A DNA stretch of 64,000 nt from Niebla homalea (lineage: Eukaryota; Ascomycota; Lecanoromycetes; Lecanorales; Ramalinaceae): positions 248,001-312,000 of the forward strand of contig JAHGAU010000018.1 in assembly GCA_019925105.1 (NCBI GenBank), given 5' to 3'. Positions 1 to 14,300 of the stretch are shown piece after piece. A program made the translations under genes and the position numbers. A model generated the notes under the pieces. That model made no database searches and was not told the DNA's origin. It saw only the letters and a program-made list of their open reading frames with translations. Numbering within the stretch: the stretch's first letter is position 1; the number at the start of each line of letters is the position of its first letter.

Positions 1-2600
1 AAGCTTCCGTTTAAGGAAGAAATATAAAAGCTATTTATATTTTACCAATATAAAAATACAATATATAAAATATAAATATTGGAAATAAAAGCTTTAACCA
101 ATATTATTTTCCGTTTATAAATAATTAATTTAAGTAATATTATTAATATAGAATTACCGACCGGCCTATATACCTTTAAATATAATAACGAAAAATCTAA
201 ATAATAATAATAAGTAATATATAGATCTTTTACTTAAGAAGTTTATTAATTAACGTATAAACTTTATTATTAAATCATAATAAAATTTAATCTTATAATA
301 TTATAACTTTACCGTTTTTTAAAAAAAAACTATATTTTAAGATATATATTTAATATTTAAGTTACTTACAATAACTTAAAGCCTTAAACCGCGTTAATAT
401 AAGCCGTTAATAAGATAAGTCGGACGATTAATTTTTAACGCTTTAAATAACTTATAACCGCTTAAGCTTTAACAATACCCGGAAGTAAAATCATTATATT
501 AAAGATTATAATTATTATAGAAAATCTTCCGAAACCAAAAAAGACTTTTTATTAATATAAAAGGAACGTCTTTTTATTATAAGTATTAAAACGCTTACCG
601 GACTTATCGTAAAGTTTAACGGCAATAAAAAAGGGTATTCTTAAAAAAATTTTAAATAAAATATAAAAGAAAAAAATTAATAATCGATATTTTATAATAA
701 TTAAAAGGACTATTTATAATAAAAAAGGAAATAAGGAAAATAAAAAACTATATCTTTATTAAACGGGTCCGTACGATTAATACTTTTTTATTTTTATTAT
801 TAATTCTCCCGAAAAGAAGTATTTACGATAAATAATAATTATTAATATGTTAACCGCCTTATATCGGTTATAAAAAAGTTTAAGGCTTCTGCCGCCGGAG
901 GTTTAATTAAAGAAGGGCCTCGTTAACTATCCTTTAATTCTTAACTTTTTCCGACTCCTTTCCGATTAAATATAAGTTAACGTAATATATCTTCTATTTA
1001 AATAATAAAAAGTTACCGTTAATAAAGTACTTATAATTTTTTTTAAATTATAACGATTTAAAACGGTATTTTTACCAAAAATACCTCCGTTATTATCAGG
1101 ATAAATAATTAATCGCTTATCCTTATTTAAGATATAACGTCGATTTAAATAATAAAGTTTAATTATAAAACTATATAGAAATAACGTATAAAACCGTTAC
1201 TTAACCTTTTTAAAAATAATTTTTACGTAATTACCTTAACTTTTACTTTATATAAAGCCTCTTTTAACGGGTTTACTTTTAAGTTTATAATTTTATTTCA
1301 ATTTATAAATAATTTTATCCTAGTCTTAAAAGATTATAATAATATTAAAGAATTATTATTAACTTTTATAATTATTATAATATATACGTTCAGAAACGGT
1401 CGTTATCCCCAGTCGGTACCCTTAATTTAAATATTCGACTTCTTTAATTAATAAATAAAAACCTTATACGTATTTTACGATTAACATAATATAGTTTAAA
1501 GTTATATAACGATAAGGTTTATAGTTAATACGGTCCAACTTTTTATAAATAGCCTTATAAAATTAACTATAATAAGTATAGCGATTTAAGTACTTTATAT
1601 TGCTTATTTTACGTAGCTTAAATATATTTCCTTTTATTAATTTTTAATTTATGATAAATATATTTTCTTTATATTTATTAAGAATTAATATTTTATTTAA
1701 TTTAAAAAGCTTTTCAAGTTTAACTATAATTATTTAACGTTAATAAATATAAATAAGAATTTTACTTTATTTAAAAAGATTAATTGCTTTTAACGAGTTC
1801 TTATATAATTAAGTTATAAAAACCGTACTTTATTATTATTATTATCTTTATCGTTTCGATTGAATTAGACTATTACGTCGTTAATAATATAAATTATAAA
1901 TTCACCGTTTACCCAAGGTATATCCTTTAATATAGTATTATCCGGGTTAATCCCTTATAATTTATTAACCGTTAAAGTTACTTTTTTATTATTATTATAG
2001 GCAATTTTAAATTTAAATTTTTTTATAAAGTACTTAAATAACTTTTAAAAGATAATTAAGTAACCCTTTAAGATTTTATATTTAATAACGTTAATAATAT
2101 TAACTTAACGTTTAAATAAACCTTAACCGCGGTAAAAAGAAATAATAATACTATGTTAAAAAGAGGTAAATATTTAAATTTCCGGGGTAAATTATCGATA
2201 TAAAAGAAGAAATTAATAAGATAATTAATTAATTAAACCGATTTACGGCCGTTAAAAATATAATAATTAATATCGACCCTATATATATGGATTTATTATA
2301 GGCTAATATTTACCTTTTATTTAAAATAAAAGCCCGCGTTTTTAAATAAATTATATAAAGATTTTACGCTTTAATTAATAAGTTATTATATTTAAAGTAA
2401 ATTAAATAACGTCGTTATTTATTAAATATAAAATTAGTTTATATATAATGAATCGATTTAAAACGTATATTAAGTTTTTTTATTATTTATTAATAACGTT
2501 AACCTAAATTAACTTTATAACGGCCGTAATAGAACTATATACTTATATCCTTAAATTCTTAATTCGCGTTATTCGGATCTATTAAACTTTAATACCTTAT
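1..2600. other. AT-rich RIP-mutated relic, unidentified
   Basis: Very AT-rich DNA with almost no CA or TG, as left by RIP. I could not find transposon motifs or a recoverable reading frame on either strand. The part around 940-1150 resembles 23940-24150 in the same orientation (shared runs near TCCGATTAAATATAA and AACGTAATATATCTT), so at least part of it is a dispersed repeat. It may include the lost N-terminal domain of the NLR pseudogene that follows, but nothing recognisable remains. Confidence 0.5.
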
Positions 2601-2639
2601 TATACGTTTTATACCTTTAAGATAGATAGCGATATTATA

Positions 2640-4010
2640 GATTTTAAAAAATTTATAATAAAAATAAGTTAAAGTCAAAATCAAAATGAATAATTATAAT
2701 TATATTATTACTTAAAACTGAAAGCGGATTAAAAAGTTAAAATAAAATTTATAAATAATACTTAAGAAGCTTTAATAATCTTATTAACTTTAAGAATCGT
2801 TAAATTTTGGAAATTAAGATTAACTTAAATAAATTACTATATATAAAAAGAGTATTATATAACTCTTACGGATATAATTATATTACTTATTATCTTAATA
2901 CCCGGGTTAATTTACTTTATAAAATTTACGATTAAACTTAATATCCTATTAATAAAAGCATCTTTTAATTAAGCGGTTAAGCAGGAATCGGTAAATCGAT
3001 AATTTCCTAAACCATAGCTAAGTAGGTCGCCGGTAAAGGTGGCCTTGGTGGTCTCGATCTTAATACTAGCTTCTTTTTTAAACGTAATAAAGGTAATCGA
3101 GGTTTAGTATTATGATTCTTTCTTATTATTATATATAAGCTTATATTGAAGATACCAAAGCTTAATACTTTAACTATAGAAATAATATTAAGGATCTATT
3201 TATCTATAAGAAAACGTTAAGTAAATAATTTAATAAGTTAATTTATTAACCATTACGTTAAGTAAAGTTTACTATAAATAATCCCTTTACCTTTATCGTA
3301 ATCGTTAATACCTTAAATAAGTATAAAAAAGAACGGGATATAAAAGCGATTATCGATTTATAATCTCGATTAGCCTCTTTTATTACTATCCGTCTTAAAC
3401 TATTCCTTATAAACCGGTCCCAATTACCTATTCAATTAAGATTTAAGGATAAAGATTTAAGCATATATTTATAGCAGTCTATCAGGATATGGTTCTCCAG
3501 GATATAGTTCCTTATACAATGATATAGCATAATATCCTTATTTATCTAAAGTATATATTCGGGGAGATTCGTAGTTCCTATAACTTTGATTAAAACTGGC
3601 CCGGTAACGGCAGACTTTAAGCTCTAATTAATATAACTATCCCCCTATTTATCGTTGCCGCTATTATATATCGTTTTATCGGCGATTTTAAGTAAGACCC
3701 TCGAGAAAGACTGGAGAAGATTTTACAATTTCTAAGCTTTAAGAAGTCAGAATAAATAGCATAGATATATTTGCCGGTTCTAACTTAATTATCGGTATAA
3801 TTGAACGATCCAAATAACAAAGATAAGTTATATTAAGAGTTCCGTATAATCATTAGATTTCTTATTTTACTCGCTGAATTACTTTTTAAATAATCTTTAA
3901 CGGACCTTTTAAATATCTTTTTAAATACGACTAAGTTCCGTATCCGATCATTATATTCTGTGCTACATATTCTTACTAATTTAAATACATTAATTTACAC
4001 CCTTTATTTA
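2640..4010 (+). pseudogene. NACHT-type NLR (STAND NTPase) pseudogene, RIP-inactivated
   Basis: Fungal NLRs are signal-transducing NTPases with a central NACHT domain; many act in heterokaryon incompatibility or xenorecognition in the cytoplasm. Around 2830-2960 the frame reads as the usual linker (YNSY, then NTRVNLLYKIYD). Around 2965-3010 comes a Walker A segment, LSG-AGIGKSI-S-TIAK, then GLDLNTSFFFKRNKGNRG. Near 3295-3410 a Walker B-like segment, FIVIVNTLNKYKKERDIK, matches the family's VVDALDEC region once RIP changes are allowed for. It is followed by RLASF-TIRLK-FL-NRSQLPIQL. From 3480 to 3790 the helical region reads DMVLQDIVPY, then YLKYIFGEIR, then IYRFIGDFK-DPRERLEKIL. Stops and at least one apparent frame change break the gene. 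No N-terminal domain and no C-terminal repeats were identified. 2950-4000 keeps more CA/TG than its surroundings. Confidence 0.85.
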
Positions 4011-4631
4011 TTATTTAATAAATTTTTATTAAGTAATTAGCTTTAATAAGAACCGTTTAAAATTAACGGTTAAGCTATATATTATATAACTTAAAGTTGA
4101 TATTTAAATTTAAAGGTTTATAGGAGAATTTAATATAAATTTAAGTATTTTAATAAGTTACAAAGAAAAATCAATTAAATTATAATTAATTATTGCTTTT
4201 CCTTTATATTTTAATATATATATTGATATTAAATTTAACATATTTAATATAGTAAAAACGAAATTCGTAATTGAAATAAAGTATATATATGCTTATAAAA
4301 GTATTTCCTTTATTAACTTAAAGCTATAAGTTTAATAAATAAACTTATTAAAGTTAATGAATAATTATATATATTATAATCATTTATATTAATAAGTAAG
4401 TATTCAATAATGACCTTTAAAGTAAAAATTAACTTTTAATATATCTTAAGGTAATTAGAGAATTAATTTTATTTATTAAACTTTATTTAGGACGCGTAAT
4501 AAGTTATTTTAATTAATTAATATATTGTCAATTTTATACCGCTTTAGATTTATTCGTTAACGATAATTTTCATATTATAAATTAACGTAATAAAAAATAT
4601 CTATAATTGAATTCTATTATAGATATGGATA
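4010..4631. other. AT-rich spacer before the satellite
   Basis: RIP-like AT-rich sequence without a recognisable gene or transposon motif. It may hold the eroded C-terminal part of the NLR pseudogene. Confidence 0.4.
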
Positions 4632-5332
4632 TACCCGATTACTCTATTAATATAAAGTTTAGAGCTATAGAAGCTCGAAAGATATATTAAAGAGGTCCGT
4701 ATAATAATATTCTCGTAGGACGGTTTATTATTCGCTTTAATATTAAATAATCGGATTATCCGATTATAGAACTTAATAATAAATTAAAAAATATAAAAAC
4801 TTAAGGGATATATTAAAAAGGTTTATATAATAATATTCTTATCGGACGGTTTATTATTTACTTTAATATTATATAATCGGACTATCCGACTATAGAACTT
4901 AATAATAAGTAAAAAAGTATAAAAGCTTAAGGGATATATTAATTAAATTATTATAATAATGTTCTTATAAAATAACTTATTACTTATTTTAATATTATCT
5001 AATTAAATTATTTAATTATGGAATCCGATAATAAGTTAAAAAATATAGAAACTTAAAGGATATATTAAAAAGGTCCGTATAATAATATTCTTGCCGGATA
5101 ATTTATTATTTACTTTGATATTATATAATCGGATTATCCGACTATAGAACTTAACAATAAATTAAGAAATACAGAAACTCGAAAGATATATTAATTAAGT
5201 TATTATAATAATATTCTCGTAAAACGGTTTATTATTTACTTTAATATTATATAATTAAACTATCCAATTATAGAACCCAATAATAGGTTAAGAAGTATAA
5301 GAGCTTAAGGGATATATTAATTGGGTTATTAT
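4632..5332. repeat. 126-bp satellite array, segment 1
   Basis: Tandem units with an exact 126-bp spacing. The landmark TTAAGGGATATATTAA, or a close variant, starts at 4675, 4801, 4927, 5053, 5179 and 5305. Most units carry a 10-bp inverted repeat, ATAATCGGAT and ATCCGATTAT, separated by one base. The last bases, 5320-5332 (ATTGGGTTATTAT), are one copy of the target-site duplication of the first LINE. Confidence 0.92.
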
Positions 5333-8300
5333 TGATTGATTGATTGATTTATACTACGGATCTAGTTAAGCTAATTCCGGCGTTCCTTAATACTCGGCCA
5401 TTTGGCCTTATTAATAACCGTAAAAAAACCCGATATTTATAACGTTAAAAATAAAAACCGGTATTTACCCAGCCTTTATTTACATTTTAAGGATTAAGAG
5501 TATTTACGGCCGTTTAAAGAATAAGAATTTATTTATATGTTTTTTCTAAGAAAACCCATAATATTACGATTAAATCTATTTAAGGGTTACTTTTAAATTT
5601 ATTATTCTTCCGTTATTTTACGGGTTTATTTAATATTAAAATTTTAAAATTTTAATTATATTATTAAATATCTTTATTAATACGTATATTATTATTATTT
5701 TATTTATATGATTTTATTAACCAATATAGTATCGTTTTTTATACCGCTCCGGTATTTATAGCCCCCTTAACCCCTTATTAAGTACAGTTTTTTCGTTACT
5801 GTTTTTTACTTTTAAGTCAGCGGCGAAATTTCTTAGTTAAGTCCTTAACCACTTTATTTATTTCCTTAATTAAATTAAATTATAATAATAAGCCCGTAAT
5901 TATTATAAATTTAATGGCTATTTTAATACCCTTTTTATTAATAAGTATTTAATAATAATTATTAATCCCTACTTTTTAATTAATCCCGGTTTAAGCTCCT
6001 TAAATAATAAATAAGAAATTAATATATATATAATATTCTACTTTTATTATCTATATTTATAATTAACGTTTATTTAATTATTAACGTATATAATAAAAAG
6101 GAAGTAAATTAAGCTATTTTTATTTATTTAAAGTTAAATTATTAATACGTTATTATTTTTCTTTATAATCTTATAACGTTAAAGATATTTATTAATAATT
6201 TTATTATTATTTAATACCGGGTACTATCGCCCTTAAGGGATTAATTCTTTATATTTACGTTAACGTTTTATTTACCTTTTTATAATCTATAAAATAATTA
6301 TTATTAACTTTATTTTTATAACCTTTTTTTCCTCCGCCGCTTTTACTTTAAATAAAAGTTTATATACTTTTACGTTAACCTTTTAAACGTAAATTAGGTT
6401 AACCTCTTTTTTAATTTACTTTAATTTAACTTCTGTAAAAGGGGTAAATACTATTTTTTTATGCTTTTTTATTTAAGGTTTTTTATAGTTTTAATAAATA
6501 CGTTTATTTCCTATTAACGTAATTAAGTTTATACCTTTTTTAAGTTTTATTTAGATAACTATTTAATTTAAAATTAACTTTATTAATAATATAAAGATTT
6601 CGGATTTTAATATTAAGACGGAAATTCCTTTATATATTTTATTTATTATTTTTAAGTATCGGTTTTAAACCTTTTATAATTACCGGACGGGTTCTTTTTT
6701 ATATTTAAGTATACTTTTAAGTATATATTAAATAGCTATTACGTATATTATCGTAAACTTTATAATTGCTTAATAAACGGTTTTAACCTTTTATAAGGTA
6801 GCTTTTTACGTTAACGCCGTAAGGTAAATAAAACCCTTTTTTTATAAAACTATTTTCTTTTAAACCTTTTTTATATAGTTTTTTTAATCTAGTTTCTTAT
6901 TAATTTATAAGTTAAATATTTTAATATTAATTTCCGGTTTTATTACTATATTACTTAAGTCTATTATAATTATTATATCGTATAATTTCAGGCTCTTTAT
7001 TATATAGATAAACTTATATTTATATAAGGCGAATTAAGCCTTATATATCTTTATTTATTATAAATAGACTTTATAAACTTATTTTAACTTTAAATAGTTT
7101 ATATAAATAAATATATTATAAATTAAGAAATAAATTTTATTAATAAAGTTTTTTACTTAAATTTTTTATTTTAACTTTATTAAGTTTTCGATAAACGGGT
7201 TGTTAAAGAATAAGAATAAAATTAAGGAAATAAATAACCTTTAAGGAATCCTTATTATTATAAGTTATATTATATTTATTTTCTATCCTAAATTAATTAA
7301 TATTACTTAATTATTTAAGAAACTTTTTATTTAATTTATAAAGAAAAATAAAACCCTTTTTTTCCGTAAATTATATAGTAACCTTTAATAATTTATTTTA
7401 TTAAACGCCTTTATAATATTTAAGGAAAAAAACTTATAATATACTTTTTCCTATAGTTTTATATTATATATATATTATTAATTAAGCCTTTAAAAACCGT
7501 TTCCGTTAATTATCCTCTTTTTACCCTTATTTATTAATTAAAAATAGCCTATATTCTTTTATATAATTACTTAAGATCTTCGTAATTATTATCTTTAAAG
7601 CCTTCTTTAACATATAAAGGAATATTATAAATTTATATAACTTTACCTTTAAGTAATTTAATTTAATTAACTTTTTAAGGATAATCGTTTTAACCTCCTT
7701 AAATTTACGGAGGTAATATTCTATATCGAAATAAGCTTAAAATAAGTAAAAAAAGACCTCTTTAAATAACGACGTTATTATGGATAAAAACCTATTTAAT
7801 ATACCGTTAAGTCCGGGGGTTTTATCTTTCTTCAGTTTATTAATTGTTTTAATTATTATTTCCTAGGTTATTATTTTATTTATTATTATTAATTCAGGAT
7901 ATATTATACCGTTAATATCTATTAAGTTAACTTCCAATAACGGAAGAAAAAACGTTCCTTTAAGAGCCTTAATTTTACCGTTAAAGGTATTTATTACCGT
8001 ATTATTTAATCTTTTTAAAAATAAAAACTTAAAAATAAATTTAAGTTTTTTACTTTATTCCTTATTATATTTTATTAACTTTTAAATATTATAAAAAGAA
8101 ACCGTTAAATTATATGTTATAACCCGGAAGTATATTTATTTAACCTTCCTAATAATTCTTTTCTTTTTTTTTAAGCTTTTTTTAACCGTTAAAGCATCTT
8201 CCGGTTTTTATATTTAATAGTTTACTTTATAAGCGCTTTTACCGTTATAATTACCTTTATATACTTTTTATTTTAATAAGTTTTAACTCTTTAAGACGGC

Positions 8301-11092
8301 TTTATTATTAAGATTATAACGTTAATTATTTTATTTAAAGCCTTTATAATCCGCTTTATAAAACGGTTAATTTATTCCTTATTATTAAGCCGGGGGAGCT
8401 TTATTAATTAAGATATTATTTTTATTATTTTTATAAATACCTTAATTTCCTTAACCGTCTTTTACGTTCGTTTAAATGGTAAAAATAAAGTTATATTAAC
8501 GGATTAATTTAAGGTTATTTATATTAGGACGTAATTTAAATTATATTTTAAGTCCTTTCGGGGTCCGTATATTATAATTAAGTTAATAATATTTTTTAAG
8601 TTAAATATTAAGTTAATCGTAATTTTAAATTTACGGCTTTCTTATATAATAGCCTTTTTTAACGTTAATAATATAAAATTAAACCGTATAATAATTATAA
8701 ATAGCTTCTTAAATTTAATATAATTAATTTTATAAAAGTTTTTATTCTATTAAATATAATAAAAATTAAAGTCTTTTATTAAAAAATACTTATTAAATAC
8801 GGCTATAATATCCTTAAATAATAAGATTATAAAAAGTCCCTTTTTATTAACCGGTAACGGATTATACGTATTATAAATATTTAAATTACCCTTAATATCC
8901 TTTTCTCGTATAATCCGGATTATATATAGGTTCTTTCCGTAATAAATAACGTTTTAATTATCTATATTTAACCTTTTATTAATAAAAAAGTATATTTATA
9001 TTATCTTATTACCCTTAAAGGTTAAATAAAAACTATCTCCCGGGTTAATTGAAAAGTAAATATATAAATTATATAATAACTTTTATATCGCTATAATATC
9101 GATATTTTTTACCTCCTTAAATATAAATATTAATATTACGGCTTTAATTACTTCTTTATATACGTTATATTATATTACTTTTAAAAGCGTAAATATATTA
9201 AATATTGACGTCCGTCGGGCTTTTTTTATTAACTTTTATTTATATAAATAATTTCTCCTTAAAATTAAACGTTATTTATTTTTATTTTTTCATTATAATA
9301 ATAATCCCGGTTAAGCGGCCGGCTTTAAAAGTTAATATTACTATAAGCTTTTTCTTTTTTACGTTATCGGTTATTACGTTTTATTTTTCCTTATTTAATA
9401 GGCTCCGTTTACGTTTTAAGACCGTTTTTAATTATTTTATTGGTTTAAATTTATATAAATTATAACGTTAAATTTTAATTGCTATTTTAATCTTTTTATA
9501 TTAGGTTTCTTTCGTTCTTACTATATATTATAAGTTTTACGTTAAATAGTTATTATTACCGTATATTATATATTTTAACGCGTTTTTCGTTAAACTCTTT
9601 ATTATTAAGTTAATATATTTATACGTATTATATCTTTCGGTATATATTATATATTTTATACTATTAAAGTACCTTATAATAATATACCCGTACCCTTAAT
9701 ATTTAAAGTATTAATAAATATCCGCTATTTAATCTTAAGGTCTTATTAATTTAAGGGATTTACCCTTTATTACCCTTTTATTGAAAATATCGTTATATAT
9801 CCTTATTAACGTTATACTTAAGATAACCGTAAAATATTTTTTTATAGAATTAAAGGTATTTAACCTTTTTATTATAAAAAAGAGATTATAATTAACGATC
9901 TTTAATTTAAAATAAAGGACCGTATTCTCCTTTTTTATCCATTTTAAAATAACTTCCCCTTCCTCCTTTATAAACTTTATTAAATATATTCCGTTTACCA
10001 CAATAATAAAAGATTATTTTAATATTTCTACCGTTTTATACTTTTTTTTATTAATTTATTCTTTCGACTTTTTTAACTTCTCCCTCGTTTTTAATAAGGT
10101 TATATTAAGGAAAATATTATTATTTTATAACTTATATATTATAATAATATATTTTATTAATAGTTTTTCTGTTATTTTAAACGCTTTTATTAATTATAAT
10201 AGGTTTATCTTTACCGTTATATTTTTCTTTTTTTCGCCCGATAATTATATAGTTATTATTTTTACTTTCCTTAATATTATTGTTTTCTCCCCCGCTTTTA
10301 CTTTTTTTACTATTAACGTTAACGTTACCTTTATAACTTTCATTATTTAGCTTATTCCTACTCCCTTCTTTAAAGTTTCTTTTATTACTCTTTTATTTTA
10401 TATATATTTTTTTTATCTTTTTTCGCCTCCGTCTGCCGGCGTTTTTATTATTATTTTTTAAGCTCTGCGTAATCTCTTTAACTTCCTTAAATTTTTTTCC
10501 GTATTTACGTAAAAATCTCTTATTTTCCGTAGTTTAATTTATAATATTAATTAAGTCTTTAATATAATATTTTTCTATATAGTTATAAAGAGGCCTTTTA
10601 GCGCCTTTATTGTTTTTTCCTTTTTTATTTTTTCCTTACGTATTTAATAGTTATTTCTTTTTATAATTTATTTTTATTTATTTGGTATTTCCTTATTTTT
10701 ATTTAATTCTCTTTTAATTTATATATACTTAATAAGGTTTTTTACGCCTCCGTTTACCCTTTATTTATCCCCGCGTATTATTTTTATCCCCTTTGTTTTT
10801 ATTTCTTATTTTTTATAATAATACCTTTACGCGTTATATATATCTTTTTATATATATCTTATTAATTATAAGCTTTTATTTAATTTAAAGCTTTTTTATT
10901 TTATATTTATCGCGTCGTTTATACGGCTTATTATTATTCCTATTAACTTAAACCGCTTACTTTTCCTTTCTTTTTACTTTTATTATTATTCCGCTTCCGT
11001 TTATCGTATTTAAAGTATTATCCTTATTATTACTTAAGCTATATACGCGTATATCGTTTCTGACCTCTGGGGTCCCGTTGTTCGTCGCCATC
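5333..11092 (-). mobile_element. Tad-like LINE, copy A, RIP-mutated
   Basis: A near full-length non-LTR retrotransposon (about 5.8 kb) read on the minus strand. Its 5' end is at 11092 (GATGGCGACGAAC on minus) and its 3' end is a (TCAA)n tail at 5333-5350. A 13-bp target-site duplication, ATTGGGTTATTAT, flanks it at 5320-5332 and 11093-11105. It matches copies B and C along its length; the reverse-transcriptase PQGSP-type motif falls near 7225-7280 on minus. An 88-codon stretch at 9735-10001 on minus is still open by chance and lies where ORF1 (the gag-like protein) is expected. Both ORFs are otherwise full of stops. It interrupts the 126-bp satellite. Confidence 0.9.
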
Positions 11093-11368
11093 ATTGGGTT
11101 ATTATAATAATATTCTTATAGGATAGCTTATTATTTAGGTTAATATTATATAATTAAACTATCCGACTTTAAAATCCGATAATAAATTAAGAAGTATAAA
11201 AGTTTAAGGGATATATTAAAAAGCTCCGTATAATAGTATTCTCATAAAACGGCTTATTATTTATTTTAATATTATATAATCGGATTATCCGATTATAAAA
11301 TTTAATAATAGATTAAGAAATATAAAAGCTTAAGGGATATACTTATTAAGTTATTATAATAATATTCT
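11093..11368. repeat. 126-bp satellite array, segment 2
   Basis: The satellite resumes in phase after LINE A: unit landmarks fall at 11204 and 11330. Removing LINE A with one copy of its 13-bp duplication places the 5305 unit exactly 126 bp before 11204. The first 13 bp are the second copy of the duplication of LINE A. 11356-11368 (ATAATAATATTCT) is the first copy of the duplication of LINE B. Confidence 0.92.
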
Positions 11369-14300
11369 GAAATCCGAGAATGGCGACGAACAAAGGGACC
11401 CCAGAGGTCCAAAACGATACATATATGTATAGCTCTAATAATAGTAAGGGAGTACATTAAGTACGATAAGTGGAAGTAACGTAATAATTAAGAATAAGGT
11501 AATAAACGGGTAAATAACTTACGTTAATAAAAACGGTAATAACGCGTATAAGCAATATAATAATAATAAGCCGGATAATACTTAAAATAAATAAGGGAAT
11601 TAAGGTTAATAAAATACGCATATTAAAATACGTAAAACGTATAATAATAATACGGAGGTAATAGGTAAATAAGGGGGTAAGAAGGCCGGTATGGTATTAA
11701 TAGCGAAAAGTATAAGCGGGGGAAAAAACGGGAAAATAGTAGTAAAAATACTATTAAGGATATATAAAAGGGAAATAAAGTTAATAAGGAAAACGGAACC
11801 TTAAAGGACTAAAAATAAAAAGCGGAAATAATACGTTGTCCGGTAAAGGAGGGCGAGAAGGTAATAAGGGAGGCAGTAAAAACCCTAAAAGGACTTTTTA
11901 CGGTAAAGTAAAAGGATATTACGTTAGAAACTTAATTAATATTATAGATTAAATTAAAAAATATAAGGGACTTTTATATAAAAATAAGGGTAAAATTAAG
12001 GGAGGCGGAGCGCTTACGGGGCTCTTAAAAGGCGGGAGTAAAAACGTTAATAAAGGGTAAAAACGGCGGCTTAAAATTAAAGATATAAAGTGAAAATATG
12101 AAGGTAATAACCCCTTAAGTAAAAGAAAGCTGGGCGATAAAAATAATAAAAAAGGTATTTACGGTAAAAAATAAAAAAATAACGGAAAAGAAGGTAACCG
12201 TATTAAAAAAAACGAGGATAATAACGGTCTATTTATTTAATAATAAAGAAAAAAACGTAATTACGGAAGTAAACTTACTATAATTAATAAAGGCTTTTAA
12301 GGTAACAACGGAACTATTAATAGAATAGATTATCGCGGTATATAAACTATAAAATAAAAATATCCTTTTTAATATAATATTATTAAAAATAAAAAAAAGC
12401 TTAAAGAGGTTTGAGGCTTAAATTAATAAAGGAGAATATAAATTAATTAAGGTTTTAAAATAATCATTTACCGTTATAGTAAATAAAATATACTTATTAC
12501 GTTTTATAAAAACCGAAAAAGAGGTTATATTAAAAAATATAAAAAAAGAGAATAAGGTTTTTTATTTAAAGCTTAAAATCGTTAATTATAAGCTTTTTCC
12601 GGTAATAAAAAACTTAACTTTTTAAAATATATAAAAAGGTATTTTATTATTATATTAAGCGTAACGTTAATAAAAATATATAATAATATTTTAAATAAAA
12701 AGATTATTAAAAAAAGTTTACTTAAAATAACCCAGTTATAAAATAAAATAACGGATATTTATTAATATTTTAAATATTAAAGTTATAAATATATTATTAT
12801 AAAATGTTTTTATATTATAAAATATATAATTTATATTAAAAACTATAAGATTTATAAGTATATAAAGTTAATAAGTAAAAAGCTTATAAAAAACGTATTT
12901 AAATATATTACGTATAATAAAAAGGGATACCCAGTATAGGATTCTAAATATATAATAAAAGCCAGGGAAACTAAACGTAAAAAGACTTAAATAACCGTAA
13001 AAATCCAACGATATAATACGTACGGAACTGGTTTAACGGGTTAATTAAAGGTAACCTTAAAATATAAGTTTAATTAATTAAATAATAAAGGGTAAATAAT
13101 AATAACGGATAAAAAAAAAAAGGAAGCTCCTTATAATCTTAATTTTAAGGGTTAACCGTCCTATATCTTTAATAATAGCCGGGAAGGTACCTGGTTAGAA
13201 AACGTTTAACTTTAATAAGAAGTCCATAACTTAAACGGGTATAAATAAAAGTTTTTATAAAGGTTAATATATAATATATTAACGCTTTTAAAAGTAATAT
13301 AATATAACGTCCGTAATAAAAAAATTAAAGTAATAATATTAATATTTAAGTTTAAAGAAATTAAGGACGTTAATATTATAATAATATAGGAATTACCGTA
13401 TAGCCTATATATATATTTATTTATTAACTTAAGGGAAAGGTTTTATTTAACCTTTAAAGGGGATAAAATAACCAGAATATACTTTTTTATAAATAAATAA
13501 TTCAACGTAAATAACTAAGATATTATTTATTATAATAGAAACCTTTATATATTCCGTATTATAAAAGAAAAGTACTTAAAGGGCGACCTTAATATTTATA
13601 ATACGTATAACCCGCCGCCGGTTAATAAGGAAAAACCGTTTATAATATTATTACTTAAAAAGGTCTTAATTATTTTAAATAAATATATAATACTTAAAGA
13701 CTTTAACCTATATTATTATATATAAAACGAAGAAGAGCATATAATAAATTACGTTAAATCGGATGACTTATTAATAGTTATTATTTAAATTAACCTTTTA
13801 TTATTAATATTATAAAAGATTATTACGTAAAAAAATCGTAAATTTAAAATAACGATTAATTTAATTTTTAATATAGAAGAGGTTGCCGGCGCGGTTATAA
13901 TATATAAACTATAAAAAGACTTAAAATATAACTCAGATTATATACCGATATAAATAACCTTAAATTAAACCGTTAATATAACTTTATTATTACCGGTAAG
14001 GAAAACGTAGAAAACGGTTAAAATAATAAAGGTTTATATAAAAACAGAAGAAATAATAATATAATTCACGGACCTCCCTTAATTAAATAATAAAGACCGG
14101 ATCGATTTTTTTTATAAAATAAATAATAAAAATATTAAATAAAATAATTAATAAAATAATCTTAATAATAAAACCCTTTTAAAAAGCTAAAATTTCTTAA
14201 AATAAAAAATATATAACCGTAATTATAAAGGTAAAAAGGTTAATAAAGTAAGCTTTTAAATATAAGAATTAAAAGATATTTAATAAATTAAAAGCTATTT

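Noticed and set aside
9205..9465. 86-codon plus frame in LINE A
   Set aside because: It is antisense to the element and rich in Phe, Ile and Tyr as random AT-rich DNA gives.
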